Made by a program: the position numbers and the translations under genes. From positions 1 to 64,000 of the forward strand of contig CAJXZB010000005.1 of the NCBI GenBank assembly GCA_913063405.1: DNA of 64,000 nucleotides, in the 5' to 3' direction. Below the pieces are notes generated by a model, which worked only from the letters and a program-made list of their open reading frames with translations, was not told the origin of the DNA and ran no database searches. The DNA comes from an uncultured Ulvibacter sp. (lineage in GTDB: Bacteria > Bacteroidota > Bacteroidia > Flavobacteriales > Flavobacteriaceae). This document shows, in pieces, positions 33,994-43,484 of this stretch; the stretch's first letter is position 1; the number at the start of each line of letters is the position of its first letter.

Positions 33994-34545
33994 TCAATTT
34001 ATCCTATCTTCATTATGCTTTACAAAAGCCGCCCAACCAGTATAGTTAGTTCCCGCATCTACTCTATTTCCATTATAAAAATGACAGACTGCCGCCGCGA
34101 GTCCATCTGTACTATCAAGGTTCTTTGGCAATTCTTTTAGACCTAGAAGGCTTTGAAGCATTTTCGCAACCTGTTCTTTACTTGCATTTCCATTTCCCGT
34201 AATGGCCATTTTAATCTTCTTTGGGGAATATTCTGTAATGGGTACCTCCCGAGAAAGCCCTGCAGCCATTGCCACTCCCTGTGCTCTTCCCAGTTTTAAC
34301 ATGGATTGTACGTTCTTCCCAAAAAATGGAGCCTCAATTGCAATCTCATCCGGATGGAAGGAGTCGATTAGTTCAATGGTTCGCTCAAAAATATGTTTGA
34401 GCCTAACATAATGATCATCATATTTAGACAACTTTAATTCGTTAAGTTGTAAAAATTGCATTTTCTTCCCGACCACTTTTATAAGTCCGAAACCCATAAT
34501 AGTCGTCCCTGGATCAATTCCTAAGATGATTTTTTCTGTTTTCAA
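33994..34545 (-). CDS. ruvC: Holliday junction endodeoxyribonuclease RuvC
   Basis: ILGIDPGTTIMGFGLIKV...IAIEAPFFGKNVQSMLKLGRAQGVAMAA...GNGNASKEQVAKML...STDGLAAAVCH. Confidence 0.95.
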   Translation of the reverse strand: MKTEKIILGIDPGTTIMGFGLIKVVGKKMQFLQLNELKLSKYDDHYVRLKHIFERTIELIDSFHPDEIAIEAPFFGKNVQSMLKLGRAQGVAMAAGLSREVPITEYSPKKIKMAITGNGNASKEQVAKMLQSLLGLKELPKNLDSTDGLAAAVCHFYNGNRVDAGTNYTGWAAFVKHNEDRIN

Positions 34546-34594
34546 TTGTACTTGAGTTCAGCTTTAAGGGAAAACTTTCCCTATTTTCGTTAGC

Positions 34595-35542
34595 ATGTTA
34601 TCCAGTTCCCACAAATCTAAACAATATCTGTTGGTTGCCCTAAAAGTTTTTATACTTGTAGGTGCATTTTGGTATGTAGGCGTAAAACTCGCCGACACTG
34701 ATTCGGAAGCATTCGCCGTCTTGGGTTTTTCGGTACTTCATAAAAGTACCGTTTCCATTTTACTTATCATTGGATTATCGATCTCCAATTGGCTGGTTGA
34801 AATTTTAAAATGGCAAAGAATCATAGTGTCTGTTAAGAAATTATCCTTTTCGGAGGCAACAAAACAAAGTCTAACAGCATTAACCGCTTCACTGGCAACT
34901 CCCAACAGGATTGGAGATTACGGTGCCAAGGCATATTTTTTTTCCATTGACAAAAGAAAAAAAGTTCTGTTGCTTAATTTTTTTTCAAATTCTGCCCAAA
35001 TGCTAATAACCAGTTTTTTTGGGGTTATTGGACTGATATACCTAATTCAGAAATACGGTATTTCTTTTTCAAAAACTAAGATGCTGTTCTTTCTTCTTGG
35101 CTTGCTCGTTTTAGGTTTTTTGGGATATGTTTTTAAGGAAAGACAGTTGGTTTTAAAAGGCCTTTCAATTGCAAATGTCATAATTGCGATAAAAAAAATT
35201 CACTTAAACATTAAACTAAAAATCATATTATACAGCCTTATTCGCTACCTAATCTTTAGCTATCTCTTTTATTATTTACTCGTATTCTTTGGAGCAAAAT
35301 TGCAGTATTCAGAAGCCATATTGCTCATTTTTGCAATGTATTTGTTTGTGTCGATAATACCAACCATATTTATGTTTGACGTAGTTGTTCGCAGCGGGGT
35401 AGCTGTCTGGTTATTTTCAATGGCGGGGATAGAAGAATTGGTCATTCTTTCAACTGTATTGACTATGTGGCTCTTAAATTTTGTAATCCCTGCAGCAATA
35501 GGAAGTATATATGTAGTAAGTTATAAGCCCTCTGATCAATGA
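34595..35542 (+). CDS. Lysylphosphatidylglycerol-synthase-TM-like membrane protein
   Basis: Multi-TM; SNWLVEILKWQRI...LTASLATPNRIGDYGAKAYFF. Confidence 0.65.
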   Translation: MLSSSHKSKQYLLVALKVFILVGAFWYVGVKLADTDSEAFAVLGFSVLHKSTVSILLIIGLSISNWLVEILKWQRIIVSVKKLSFSEATKQSLTALTASLATPNRIGDYGAKAYFFSIDKRKKVLLLNFFSNSAQMLITSFFGVIGLIYLIQKYGISFSKTKMLFFLLGLLVLGFLGYVFKERQLVLKGLSIANVIIAIKKIHLNIKLKIILYSLIRYLIFSYLFYYLLVFFGAKLQYSEAILLIFAMYLFVSIIPTIFMFDVVVRSGVAVWLFSMAGIEELVILSTVLTMWLLNFVIPAAIGSIYVVSYKPSDQ

Positions 35543-36681
35543 TCTATATTGTTGTCATATTCATTGTTGCATACCTTATTGCAATGACTGTAGTGATCCT
35601 GGGAATGTTAAGACTCTCCATTTATCATGGCGAAAAAGGCGAAGCCCAAACTAAATTTTCGGTGATTATTCCGTTCAGAAATGAAGCGGAACGGCTTCCA
35701 GAACTTTTAAATTCAATTAAAAAGTTGAATTATCCTTCGCATTTATATGAAGTGATTTTTGTGGATGATGCTTCGGAAGATGAATCGATTTCCATTATTA
35801 CAAATGCACTTCAGAAAGAAAAAAATACAAATAGCCCTACTTTTAAAGTTATTCCCAATCTAAGGCTTTCTAGATCACCAAAAAAAGATGCCATTACCGA
35901 AGCAATCTCTCATTCAGAAAATAATTGGATTATCACTACCGACGCGGATTGTATACTACCAGATACTTGGCTAGCCGCTTTTGATGCCTACATAAAAAAA
36001 AATGAACCTGTATTGGTGGCCGCCCCAGTTTCTTACAAATCGAATCGTTCTTTTGTGGAACAGTTCCAGAAACTGGATGGACTAAGCTTACAAATGGTTA
36101 CCATGGCTAGCTTCGGACTGGAAGCTCCATTGCTCTCTAATGGTGCAAATCTGGCTTACAAAAAGGAAGCTTTTCTTAAAGTCAAAGGTTTTTCAGAAAA
36201 CAATCACATTGCCAGTGGAGATGATATTTTTATTCTTGAGAAGATACAAGCAAGTTTTCCAGGTAAAGCAAAATTCTTAAAATCAAGAGATGCAATTGTA
36301 GACACATTTCCAGAAAAAGATTGGACCTCTGCAATACGTCAACGAATTCGTTGGGCTTCAAAAACATCCAAGCAAAACAACAGAGCCTCAAAAGCTCTGG
36401 GGGGACTAGTTTTCTTTGCAAATTTGATGGCCATTATTGGTGCCTTTTTGTATCTTTTCAATTCACAGGTACTTAGCATATATCTCCCTGCATTTTTGCT
36501 AAAAGTACTGGTAGACTTTATAGTATTGAAGGTTGGTTCGCAATTCTTTAAAACCAAGATCGATACCATCACTTTTTGGGGAAGTCTTATAATCTATCCT
36601 TTTATTATCCTTCGGGTGGTGCTAGGTAGTTTGAAAGGAAATTATAACTGGAAAGGACGAAAATTCGGAAAACAGAGGTAA
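35539..36681 (+). CDS. Membrane glycosyltransferase family 2
   Basis: FSVIIPFRNEAERLPELLNSIKKLNYP...IFVDDASEDES...IITTDADCILPDTWL...RQRIRWASK. Confidence 0.9.
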   Translation: MIYIVVIFIVAYLIAMTVVILGMLRLSIYHGEKGEAQTKFSVIIPFRNEAERLPELLNSIKKLNYPSHLYEVIFVDDASEDESISIITNALQKEKNTNSPTFKVIPNLRLSRSPKKDAITEAISHSENNWIITTDADCILPDTWLAAFDAYIKKNEPVLVAAPVSYKSNRSFVEQFQKLDGLSLQMVTMASFGLEAPLLSNGANLAYKKEAFLKVKGFSENNHIASGDDIFILEKIQASFPGKAKFLKSRDAIVDTFPEKDWTSAIRQRIRWASKTSKQNNRASKALGGLVFFANLMAIIGAFLYLFNSQVLSIYLPAFLLKVLVDFIVLKVGSQFFKTKIDTITFWGSLIIYPFIILRVVLGSLKGNYNWKGRKFGKQR

Positions 36682-36725
36682 ATTGAATAAATTTTTTACC
36701 TTTAGCTTAACTAAATCAAGCCCAT

Positions 36726-37607
36726 ATGAAAACCCTCCTTTCATTCACTATTGTGGCACTATTCCTTTTTGTCACTACTTTAAATGCGCAACAAGAATAC
36801 ACAGTTGATGGTAAACAATATTCCTTAAACACAGAAATAGAAGGCCCTTTGACTCTATTATGGAATGTCATAAATGAAGAGTATCGTTACTTTTTGAAAA
36901 AAGGGAACACGATTGAAGAGTTGAAAAACACCAAGATTGATGGTAAATATCAAGAGGAGTTCAAAGAAGTATTACGGAATCAAACTTCGGACGCCTCAAT
37001 TGATCTTTCAAAGGCAAAATTTACCCGCCCAGGCTTATCAAAATTCTTTGTCTCTTATAACAAGGCAACCGACCCTAATTTTACTCACGAAGATTCCTCG
37101 ATTAAAATACAATTACGCCTTGGCGTTTTTGCTGGAATCTCAAACAATGTGTATTCCAACAATCCAGAAAATGATCTAGCACCAGTTGGCGGATTGGACT
37201 TTGAAGTTCTTGACGGTGTAAAATTAAAAAGGCATTCAGTCGTGATTCGATTTAGACAAGCATTTGAGCATGGGGAAACCAAATCTTCGTCTCAATTATC
37301 TATGAACTATCGATTCAAGTTTGTTAAATCACCTAAGCTCGATGTATTTATAAACACGAAGTTTGTTGCTTGGACATACTCTAAAAGAGAACTACTAGTA
37401 ACTAATAATGATACAAACACAACCACCATCGTGGAAAAATCTGGAGGAAACTTTAATGCTCCGGCGGCCTTTGGCCTAGGTGCTGATTATGCTCTAGGTA
37501 ATGGATTTATTACTTTTCAGTACAATGATATCGTTGCTTTGGGTGTTAGTAGTCAAGACGACAACTTTCCTGTAGATTTTACACTAGGCTATAAATTCAA
37601 TTTATAA
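36726..37607 (+). CDS. Outer-membrane beta-barrel-like hypothetical protein
   Basis: Signal peptide MKTLLSFTIVALFLFVTTLNAQQ; C-terminal amphipathic strands ending VDFTLGYKFNL. Confidence 0.6.
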   Translation: MKTLLSFTIVALFLFVTTLNAQQEYTVDGKQYSLNTEIEGPLTLLWNVINEEYRYFLKKGNTIEELKNTKIDGKYQEEFKEVLRNQTSDASIDLSKAKFTRPGLSKFFVSYNKATDPNFTHEDSSIKIQLRLGVFAGISNNVYSNNPENDLAPVGGLDFEVLDGVKLKRHSVVIRFRQAFEHGETKSSSQLSMNYRFKFVKSPKLDVFINTKFVAWTYSKRELLVTNNDTNTTTIVEKSGGNFNAPAAFGLGADYALGNGFITFQYNDIVALGVSSQDDNFPVDFTLGYKFNL

Positions 37608-38084
37608 TTCCTTTGTTTTAATAATAATGGGCAATGTAAATTGTGTAGCTACCGGAATACCCCTTTTATAAGCAGGCGCAACTGGATGCAGCGTGTCTAT
37701 CCCTTCTAGTAGCCAAGAATTTAATAATGGAAATTCCTGTTCTATAGATGGCGCAATGACAATATTGGTCACCTTCAATTTTCCCTTATTATTAATAGAA
37801 AAAGCTAGTTTCACCGTATCATTTAAATCGCGAACGGTGCTAGCGCTGTGCTTACCAAAAGACCGTCGTAAATGTGCGGAGAGTGTGTTTTCAAAACAAG
37901 TTTTTTGTGAAGGTTTTTCCGTGAGGTTCTCACAACTAGGGAAAGCAGGATACTGATCCACTTCTTTCCAATCAATTGCCTTTAACTCTTCTTGATAAAA
38001 GGTTTCGGTAGAAATTTTTTCCGTTTCAAAATAACCACAAGAGCCTGTGATTAGCAACAACAGTAAAATTAGCATGTACCTCAT
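37602..38084 (-). CDS. TonB-like C-terminal domain lipoprotein
   Basis: LLLLLITGSCGYFE lipobox; LAFSINNKGKLKVTNIVIAPSIEQEFPLLNSWLLEGIDTLHPVAPAYKRGIPVATQFTLPI. Confidence 0.7.
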   Translation of the reverse strand: MRYMLILLLLLITGSCGYFETEKISTETFYQEELKAIDWKEVDQYPAFPSCENLTEKPSQKTCFENTLSAHLRRSFGKHSASTVRDLNDTVKLAFSINNKGKLKVTNIVIAPSIEQEFPLLNSWLLEGIDTLHPVAPAYKRGIPVATQFTLPIIIKTKEL

Positions 38085-38167
38085 TTTTAGAAAAAACCCT
38101 TTCCGAAAAGTACAAATTTTAAGGTTATCAAATTGACAAGAATTCCAAGTTCTTTTTTAAGCCAAAA

Positions 38168-38194
38168 AAGCTGCCCACTCAAGGTAGACAGCTT
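38168..38194 (-). terminator. Rho-independent terminator downstream of blaR1 3' half
   Basis: Reverse strand AAGCTGTCTACCTTGAGTGGGCAGCTTTTTT: stem-loop followed by T run. Confidence 0.6.
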
Positions 38195-38219
38195 CATAAA
38201 TAAAAATAACTAAATGAGA

Positions 38220-38890
38220 CTATTTAAGATCAAAGATAATAGGTAAGGCATACTCCACGGCTACTTTCTTTCCATCATGTTCACCTGGTAACATAGTAGG
38301 TAATAACTTCACCACACGAATCGCTTCGCCACGTAATTCCGGATGAGTTGTCTTCGCTTTTACATTGGTAATTATTCCCTTATTATTGATTTTAAATTTC
38401 ACTGTAATTTTTTGCTTTCCTGTTACCTCTTTACTGGCAACTTTGGTATTGAATTCTTTACCAACAAATCCAGCAATTCCCTGTGCCATGCATTTCTTTA
38501 GCATTTCATTATTTCCTGTACACCCAGGATAGGTTGGCACCTTACCTATAACGCCAAATGGGATCTCTATTTCATCCTTAACATCATCAAAATAAGGATG
38601 ATTTACTCCTTCCGGAGAAGTGAGTACAACTAACGCTTTTAACGCATTTTCTTCCTCCTTCGTCATTTCGCCTTTCGCCTTTCGCCGCAATAGATTCTTT
38701 TAAAGCCGCGATGTTTTTCAAAATATCGTTTTCAGAATGCGCTGTGTGCAAAGAAGCTAAATTTTCTGTTTGGGCATTTGTTTCCTGCACACAAGAAGTA
38801 TAAAGTAGCATGCTGCATACCACTGGCACTAATAATAAATACTTCAATTGAAAGATTTTCTTTGATTTTGATTTTTGTAACATAATAATT
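38220..38890 (-). pseudogene. 3' half of a BlaR1-type M56/TonB gene, separated from its 5' half and frameshifted
   Basis: IIMLQKSKSKKIFQLKYLLLVPVVCSMLLYTSC... then frame switch to MTKEEENALKALVVLTSPEG...TonB-like C-terminus. 5' half lies at 43487-44265 on the same strand. Confidence 0.85.
38666..38686. repeat. Heptanucleotide tandem repeat (TTTCGCC)3
   Basis: catTTTCGCC context: three perfect units; two units would leave ESIAAKGEMTKEEENALK in one frame. Confidence 0.93.
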
Positions 38891-39213
38891 TGATTGTGTC
38901 GACCATTCGTGAATTTGAATTACAAGCCAAAATACCGAAAGATTCCCGTTATCCCAAAAGTTTAACGACTATTGGCGATCATATTCGAACGAAGCGATTG
39001 GAGAGAAATATGGAAATCAAAGAAGCCGCAGAGCTTCTCGGCGTAACAAAACAGAGTATTGTTCATTGGGAGCAGGGACGAACGGCTCCACAAATAAAGC
39101 ACAACGATGCGATTACTAAATTCCTGGGTTACCAGCCTAAGGAAGTTCCAGAAAAGAGAGCAGAGAATCTACAGGCAATAGATGCCATTGAACCCCTGTC
39201 TTTTAATTTGTAG
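38890..39213 (+). CDS. XRE-type helix-turn-helix protein
   Basis: TIGDHIRTKRLERNMEIKEAAELLGVTKQSIVHWEQGRTAPQIKHNDAITKFLGYQP; begins inside the left inverted repeat; C-terminus may be readthrough into the antisense transposase remnant. Confidence 0.65.
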   Translation: MIVSTIREFELQAKIPKDSRYPKSLTTIGDHIRTKRLERNMEIKEAAELLGVTKQSIVHWEQGRTAPQIKHNDAITKFLGYQPKEVPEKRAENLQAIDAIEPLSFNL

Positions 39214-39329
39214 AGTATGGCATTTATTATCTCAGCCACAGGAACCCTTGGAGGAAAACCGCGTTGGGCAATAGGTATGTTTGGAACAATTTCCATTTCT
39301 ATCGTATCTTTGTCTAGTATTAGGCACAT
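39129..39329 (-). pseudogene. IS5-type transposase N-terminal remnant
   Basis: MCLILDKDTIEMEIVPNIPIAQRGFPPRVPVAEIINAILYKLK...RFSALFSGTSLGW resembles the N-terminal region of IS5-group transposases. Confidence 0.6.
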
Positions 39330-39435
39330 AAAGCGTTGTTTTAAAATGTTTTACGTCGATAATGCAAATATCGACAACACTTTTTATATCTTTAAAAAAA
39401 GTTTAAATCACTTCATAAGCCTAATTTAGTTTTGC

Positions 39436-41553
39436 GTGAAAAAAATTGCCCCAAATTTTTTGTTTGTCTTTATTATTTTGGGGTGTACTATAGCAATGTC
39501 TCAAGAATTAAATTGTTTTGATGGTATTGATAATGATGGGGACGGTACAGCTGATGTCGCGGGTAATAATACAACCATACTTATAGGAGATACAGATTGT
39601 AGTTGCTTTCTATTTACAACAGTTGGCACGTCAGATTTAACAATTACGCCACCAGTTGGTACAACTACTAACACAACCAGCACTTACTGTTTCGATATTA
39701 CATCAGATATACCATCTCAGGCTGGTGCTATTTGGTTAAATAGTTTTGTGGATTTAGACTTAGAATTTAATTTTAGCGCAGAACTTTATGCTGGTGATTC
39801 AGATTCTGGAGCAGATGGTTTTACAATAACCTTTCAAAAAGCACTTACTGGATTTTCAACTTTAGGAAGTTTAGGAGGCCAATTAGGTATGGGTACAGTT
39901 GAACCCTCTGTGTTTCTTGAAGTAGATACTTATATAAACGGTTTTCCTACTGGAGATAATGGAATATTTAATGATCATTTGGCCGTAAATATAGACGGTT
40001 TTATAAATCCTGCCGATAATCGGGTTGGAACTCCGTCCTTTGTTCCATTGCCCAATATTGAAGATAACGAATACCACAACTTAACTATTAATTGGAACCC
40101 AACTACAAATACGTTAACCTATGTTTTTGATGGTCAAACCATGACATATACCAACGATTTGGTAGCAAATATTTTTGGTGGCGATAATGAAGTAATTTTT
40201 GGTTTTACAGGTGCTACAGGTGCAAGTTTCAATAGACAGGTTGTGTGCATAACTAGTATTAACACAGGCGATCCTGGAATTTCAAATACGCTACATATTT
40301 GTGATGATGGCTCACAACAAACATTTAATTTATTCGATCAACTTGGCGGTACACCAACAACTAATGGTACTTGGGAAGATCCTAGCGGAAGCCCTTTTGG
40401 GACTGATCATTTAGGTCTCTTTGATAGCACCTTAGATCTACCCGGCACATATACCTATACAATTCCTGGTGCTCTTGTGGGCTGCCCTTCAGGAACTTCC
40501 ACTATTGAAGTAGTTTTTAATGACCCACCCACAGCAGACGCCCCTGCTGATGTAACTATCTGTGATAGCTATACCTTGCCTGCTTTGTCCCAAGACAATA
40601 ACTATTTTACACAAACTAATGGAGGCGGGACACAACTCAACGCTGGGGATATCATTACCACAACACAAACTATTTTTGTATTTGCTCAAACAGGAACAAC
40701 TCCCAACTGTACTGATGAAAATAGCTTTACGGTAACCATTAATAACGCTCCAAATTCTGGAACTCTTAGCGCAACACCTTCCGAATTTTGTATTGGTGAT
40801 ACAACTATAGCTACAACCGATGGGGACACAGGAGGAACTTGGACCTCCTCAGATACTGTAGTTGCAACGGTAGATATAAATGGAATAGTCACAGCCCTTA
40901 GTTCAGGAACAACCAATATAAAATATACTATCGATACCAATGGATGTGAGGCTAGTTCTTTTATAACCATTAGTGTCTTTGCACCAATAGAAGTTAATGC
41001 AACAAATGCTGAACTTTGTATTTTAGATGATGCTTTAGATTTATTTACAATACTTAGTGGAAATATAACAGGAGAAGGAGAGTGGGTTTTAACTTCAAAT
41101 AATGATGTAATTGAAAATGGACTATTTGACCCGATATTATATGGTTTAGGAGTATTTGAATTACAATATTTTGAGCCTACAGAAAATTGTAGCGTGGATG
41201 TTGATGTTACCTTATCAATATTAGTAAATGATGATTGTCTTCCATGTACTACCCAAAATGACATTTCAGTTTCAAAAACAGTTACTAGGAATAATGATGG
41301 AGTAAATGATTTTTTATTAATAACAGGTATGGTGGAAGAGTGTGAATATACTTTAAACTTAAAAGTATATAATCGATGGGGAGCTGCTGTATATAAGTCA
41401 GCTAATTATAAAAATGATTGGGATGGTAGTGCTCCAACTAATGCTATTGGCAATGCTACATCTATTCCCACGGGATCATATTTTTATGTGCTATATTTTT
41501 TAGGTGAAAACTCTTTCACTATCTCTGGGACAGTTTATATAGGAACAAATTGA
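39436..41553 (+). CDS. T9SS-secreted adhesin: L-type lectin-like domain, Ig-like domains, gliding-motility-associated C-terminal domain
   Basis: NCFDGIDNDGDG...; lectin-like IWLNSFVDLDLEFNFSAELYAGDSDSGADGFTITFQ; C-terminal VTRNNDGVNDFLLITG...LKVYNRWGAAVYKSANYKNDWDG...PTGSYFYVLYFLG. Confidence 0.9.
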   Translation: MKKIAPNFLFVFIILGCTIAMSQELNCFDGIDNDGDGTADVAGNNTTILIGDTDCSCFLFTTVGTSDLTITPPVGTTTNTTSTYCFDITSDIPSQAGAIWLNSFVDLDLEFNFSAELYAGDSDSGADGFTITFQKALTGFSTLGSLGGQLGMGTVEPSVFLEVDTYINGFPTGDNGIFNDHLAVNIDGFINPADNRVGTPSFVPLPNIEDNEYHNLTINWNPTTNTLTYVFDGQTMTYTNDLVANIFGGDNEVIFGFTGATGASFNRQVVCITSINTGDPGISNTLHICDDGSQQTFNLFDQLGGTPTTNGTWEDPSGSPFGTDHLGLFDSTLDLPGTYTYTIPGALVGCPSGTSTIEVVFNDPPTADAPADVTICDSYTLPALSQDNNYFTQTNGGGTQLNAGDIITTTQTIFVFAQTGTTPNCTDENSFTVTINNAPNSGTLSATPSEFCIGDTTIATTDGDTGGTWTSSDTVVATVDINGIVTALSSGTTNIKYTIDTNGCEASSFITISVFAPIEVNATNAELCILDDALDLFTILSGNITGEGEWVLTSNNDVIENGLFDPILYGLGVFELQYFEPTENCSVDVDVTLSILVNDDCLPCTTQNDISVSKTVTRNNDGVNDFLLITGMVEECEYTLNLKVYNRWGAAVYKSANYKNDWDGSAPTNAIGNATSIPTGSYFYVLYFLGENSFTISGTVYIGTN

Positions 41554-42527
41554 TTATGAGTACTTATAATAAAACAGAGATAATTAAAATTTCTCTTTGG
41601 ATATTTTTTATTGCAATAAGCCAAATTGTTTTTTCCCAACAATTACCACAATTCACTCATTACTTATATAATACAACAGCCATTAATCCAGCGTACGCTG
41701 GAAGCAAGGAGGCTTTAAGTATTATTTCATTAAATAGGTCACAATGGGTGGGAGTTGATAATGCTCCAGAAACATATACTTTTTCTAGTCATGTACCCCT
41801 TAGGGACAATGAAATGGGAATTGGAATGTCGTTTATTCAAGATCAGATAGGGGTAGAAACGTTTTCTGAAATATATGCTGATTATGCATATACCATACAA
41901 ACCTCAAGACAAAACAGATTGTCTTTTGGCATAAAAGTAGGCTTTGCAAGTTATAATCTAGATCCTCTGTTTTTAAATGACCCTTCTGTAGCCACAGATC
42001 CATATTTTGCAAATTTTTCTAAATTATGGACTCCAAATGTTGGAATTGGAATATATTATAGATCTCAAAATAAATGGTTTGTTGGAATTTCTTCTCCAAA
42101 ATTATTTTCAAGTTATCTAAGAGAAAGTTTTCAACAAAGAAACATTAATGATTTCACCCCTGAAAGAGCTGGCTATTATTTAATAGGTGGTGCTATAGTG
42201 GAGTTAAACAGGTCAATAAAGTTTCGCCCTTCCATTCTTACTAAAACTACCAACGGGTCTCAGTTATCATTTGATCTTACTTCTACCTTCTTTTTTAATG
42301 AAGATGCATTCTCAATAGGAGCCTCTTATAGATTTAGTGATGCGTCAGATGGGTTTGGTTTTTTTGGAGATGTTAAGGCTCTCCCTTTTTTAAGAATAGG
42401 ATATTCCTATGATCCACCGTTTTTTAATAATATTAGCGCGCTCTCAAGTGGTACTCATGAGCTTATTTTGAGTTTTGAACTTTTTAAAGAATTTTTCCGT
42501 TCTTGTGGTTGTAAATTATATTTTTAA
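41550..42527 (+). CDS. PorP/SprF family type IX secretion system membrane protein
   Basis: QQLPQFTHYLYNTTAINPAYAGSKEALSIISLNRSQWVGVDNAPETYTFSSHVPL; coupled to the upstream adhesin. Confidence 0.93.
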   Translation: MIMSTYNKTEIIKISLWIFFIAISQIVFSQQLPQFTHYLYNTTAINPAYAGSKEALSIISLNRSQWVGVDNAPETYTFSSHVPLRDNEMGIGMSFIQDQIGVETFSEIYADYAYTIQTSRQNRLSFGIKVGFASYNLDPLFLNDPSVATDPYFANFSKLWTPNVGIGIYYRSQNKWFVGISSPKLFSSYLRESFQQRNINDFTPERAGYYLIGGAIVELNRSIKFRPSILTKTTNGSQLSFDLTSTFFFNEDAFSIGASYRFSDASDGFGFFGDVKALPFLRIGYSYDPPFFNNISALSSGTHELILSFELFKEFFRSCGCKLYF

Positions 42528-42577
42528 TCATTAGTGTCGGTAATAGGTCAAATGAGTGCTTGACTATATTTGCAGCT

Positions 42578-42991
42578 ATGAAATGTAAAAATTGTAACCA
42601 ACTAGATTGTGTAAAAAAGGGAAAATGAAATGGAAAGCGACGGTATTACTGTAGAAGTTGTTCTACGTCATTTCAAAATACCTATTCTTATCTGGCCTAT
42701 CAAAGCACAACAGATTCTTTAATTAAAAGTATGCTTAATGAGAGTTGTGGCATTTTAAGTATTTCTAGAATTATCGGGATTTCCAAAAGCACAGTGTTAT
42801 CAAGAATGTTGAAGATTAATGATAAGATTAAAGCTCCATATTTTACGAAACTAGGATGTAAATTTGAGATTAATGAAATGTGGACTTTTATAAAACGAAA
42901 AGAAGATTTTACTTGGATTACCTATGCCATAGAGCAGGAAACCAGAAATATTATAGGTTTTTTATTGGGGTTAAATCGAAGAAAAATATAA
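42578..42991 (+). pseudogene. IS1-like transposase remnant with internal stop
   Basis: MKCKNCNQLDCVKKGK*NGKRRYYCRSCSTSFQNTYSYLAYQSTTDSLIKSMLNESCGILSISRIIGISKSTVLSRML...; zinc-ribbon + HTH of IS1 InsA; truncated. Confidence 0.75.
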
Positions 42992-43110
42992 AACCATTGA
43001 TGGATAACTGAAGTTAAACTTAAATAAAAAATGTAGATTTGAGATAAGAAAAATGTTCATTGAAATAACCCCTTTTGTAAAAGAGGGACATCGGCAGAAA
43101 AAGTGTAAAA

Positions 43111-43463
43111 GGCAAAAGAAAGGCTTTAGGCAACTATCCCTTTGGACTCAAACAAAAAGGATATAATTATGAGGTTTCGAGTAATGGAAATGGACTAGCA
43201 CAAAAATGGAAATATAACGTGACAGAGTTAAATGAAGATTTAAGTATTAACCTTTACGAGATGCCATTGCGTAAGTTCGATCCCGCGATCGCTAGGTGGT
43301 TGACTATTGATCCTGTGACGCATTTTTCAATGTCCCCATATAATGGTTACGATAATAATCCAATTTTCTGGGCAGACCCTACAGGTGCAGACGGAGAGAA
43401 TCTCACCTTTAAACTCAAACACATAACCCCACCCCAAACCGCATACCCCTTTCCTAAATCAGG
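43111..43463 (+). pseudogene. RHS-repeat-associated core domain remnant
   Basis: GKRKALGNYPFGLKQKGYNYEVSSNGNGLAQKWKYNVTELNEDLSINLYEMPLRKFDPAIARWLTIDPVTHFSMSPYNGYDNNPIFWADPTGADG. Confidence 0.8.
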
Positions 43464-43484
43464 CACGAATGGTCAACACAACCA

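Larger units (their letters stand above)
38891..43484. mobile_element. 4594-bp insertion bounded by 21-bp imperfect terminal inverted repeats (TG..CA ends) in blaR1
   Basis: Left end TGATTGTGTCGACCATTCGTG (38891-38911); right end reverse complement TGGTTGTGTTGACCATTCGTG (43464-43484), 19/21 identical; flanking TT/TT duplication; excision restores KKRIIMLQKSKSKK in frame. Confidence 0.8.

Noticed and set aside
39217-39429. + strand 70-aa ORF MAFIISATGTLGGK...
   Set aside because: Mostly antisense to the IS5-type transposase remnant and intergenic sequence.
38890-43484. Interpretation of the inverted-repeat interval as a simple IS1 or IS3 insertion
   Set aside because: The IS1-like remnant is internal and truncated, and the ends do not correspond to it; no intact transposase spans the interval.
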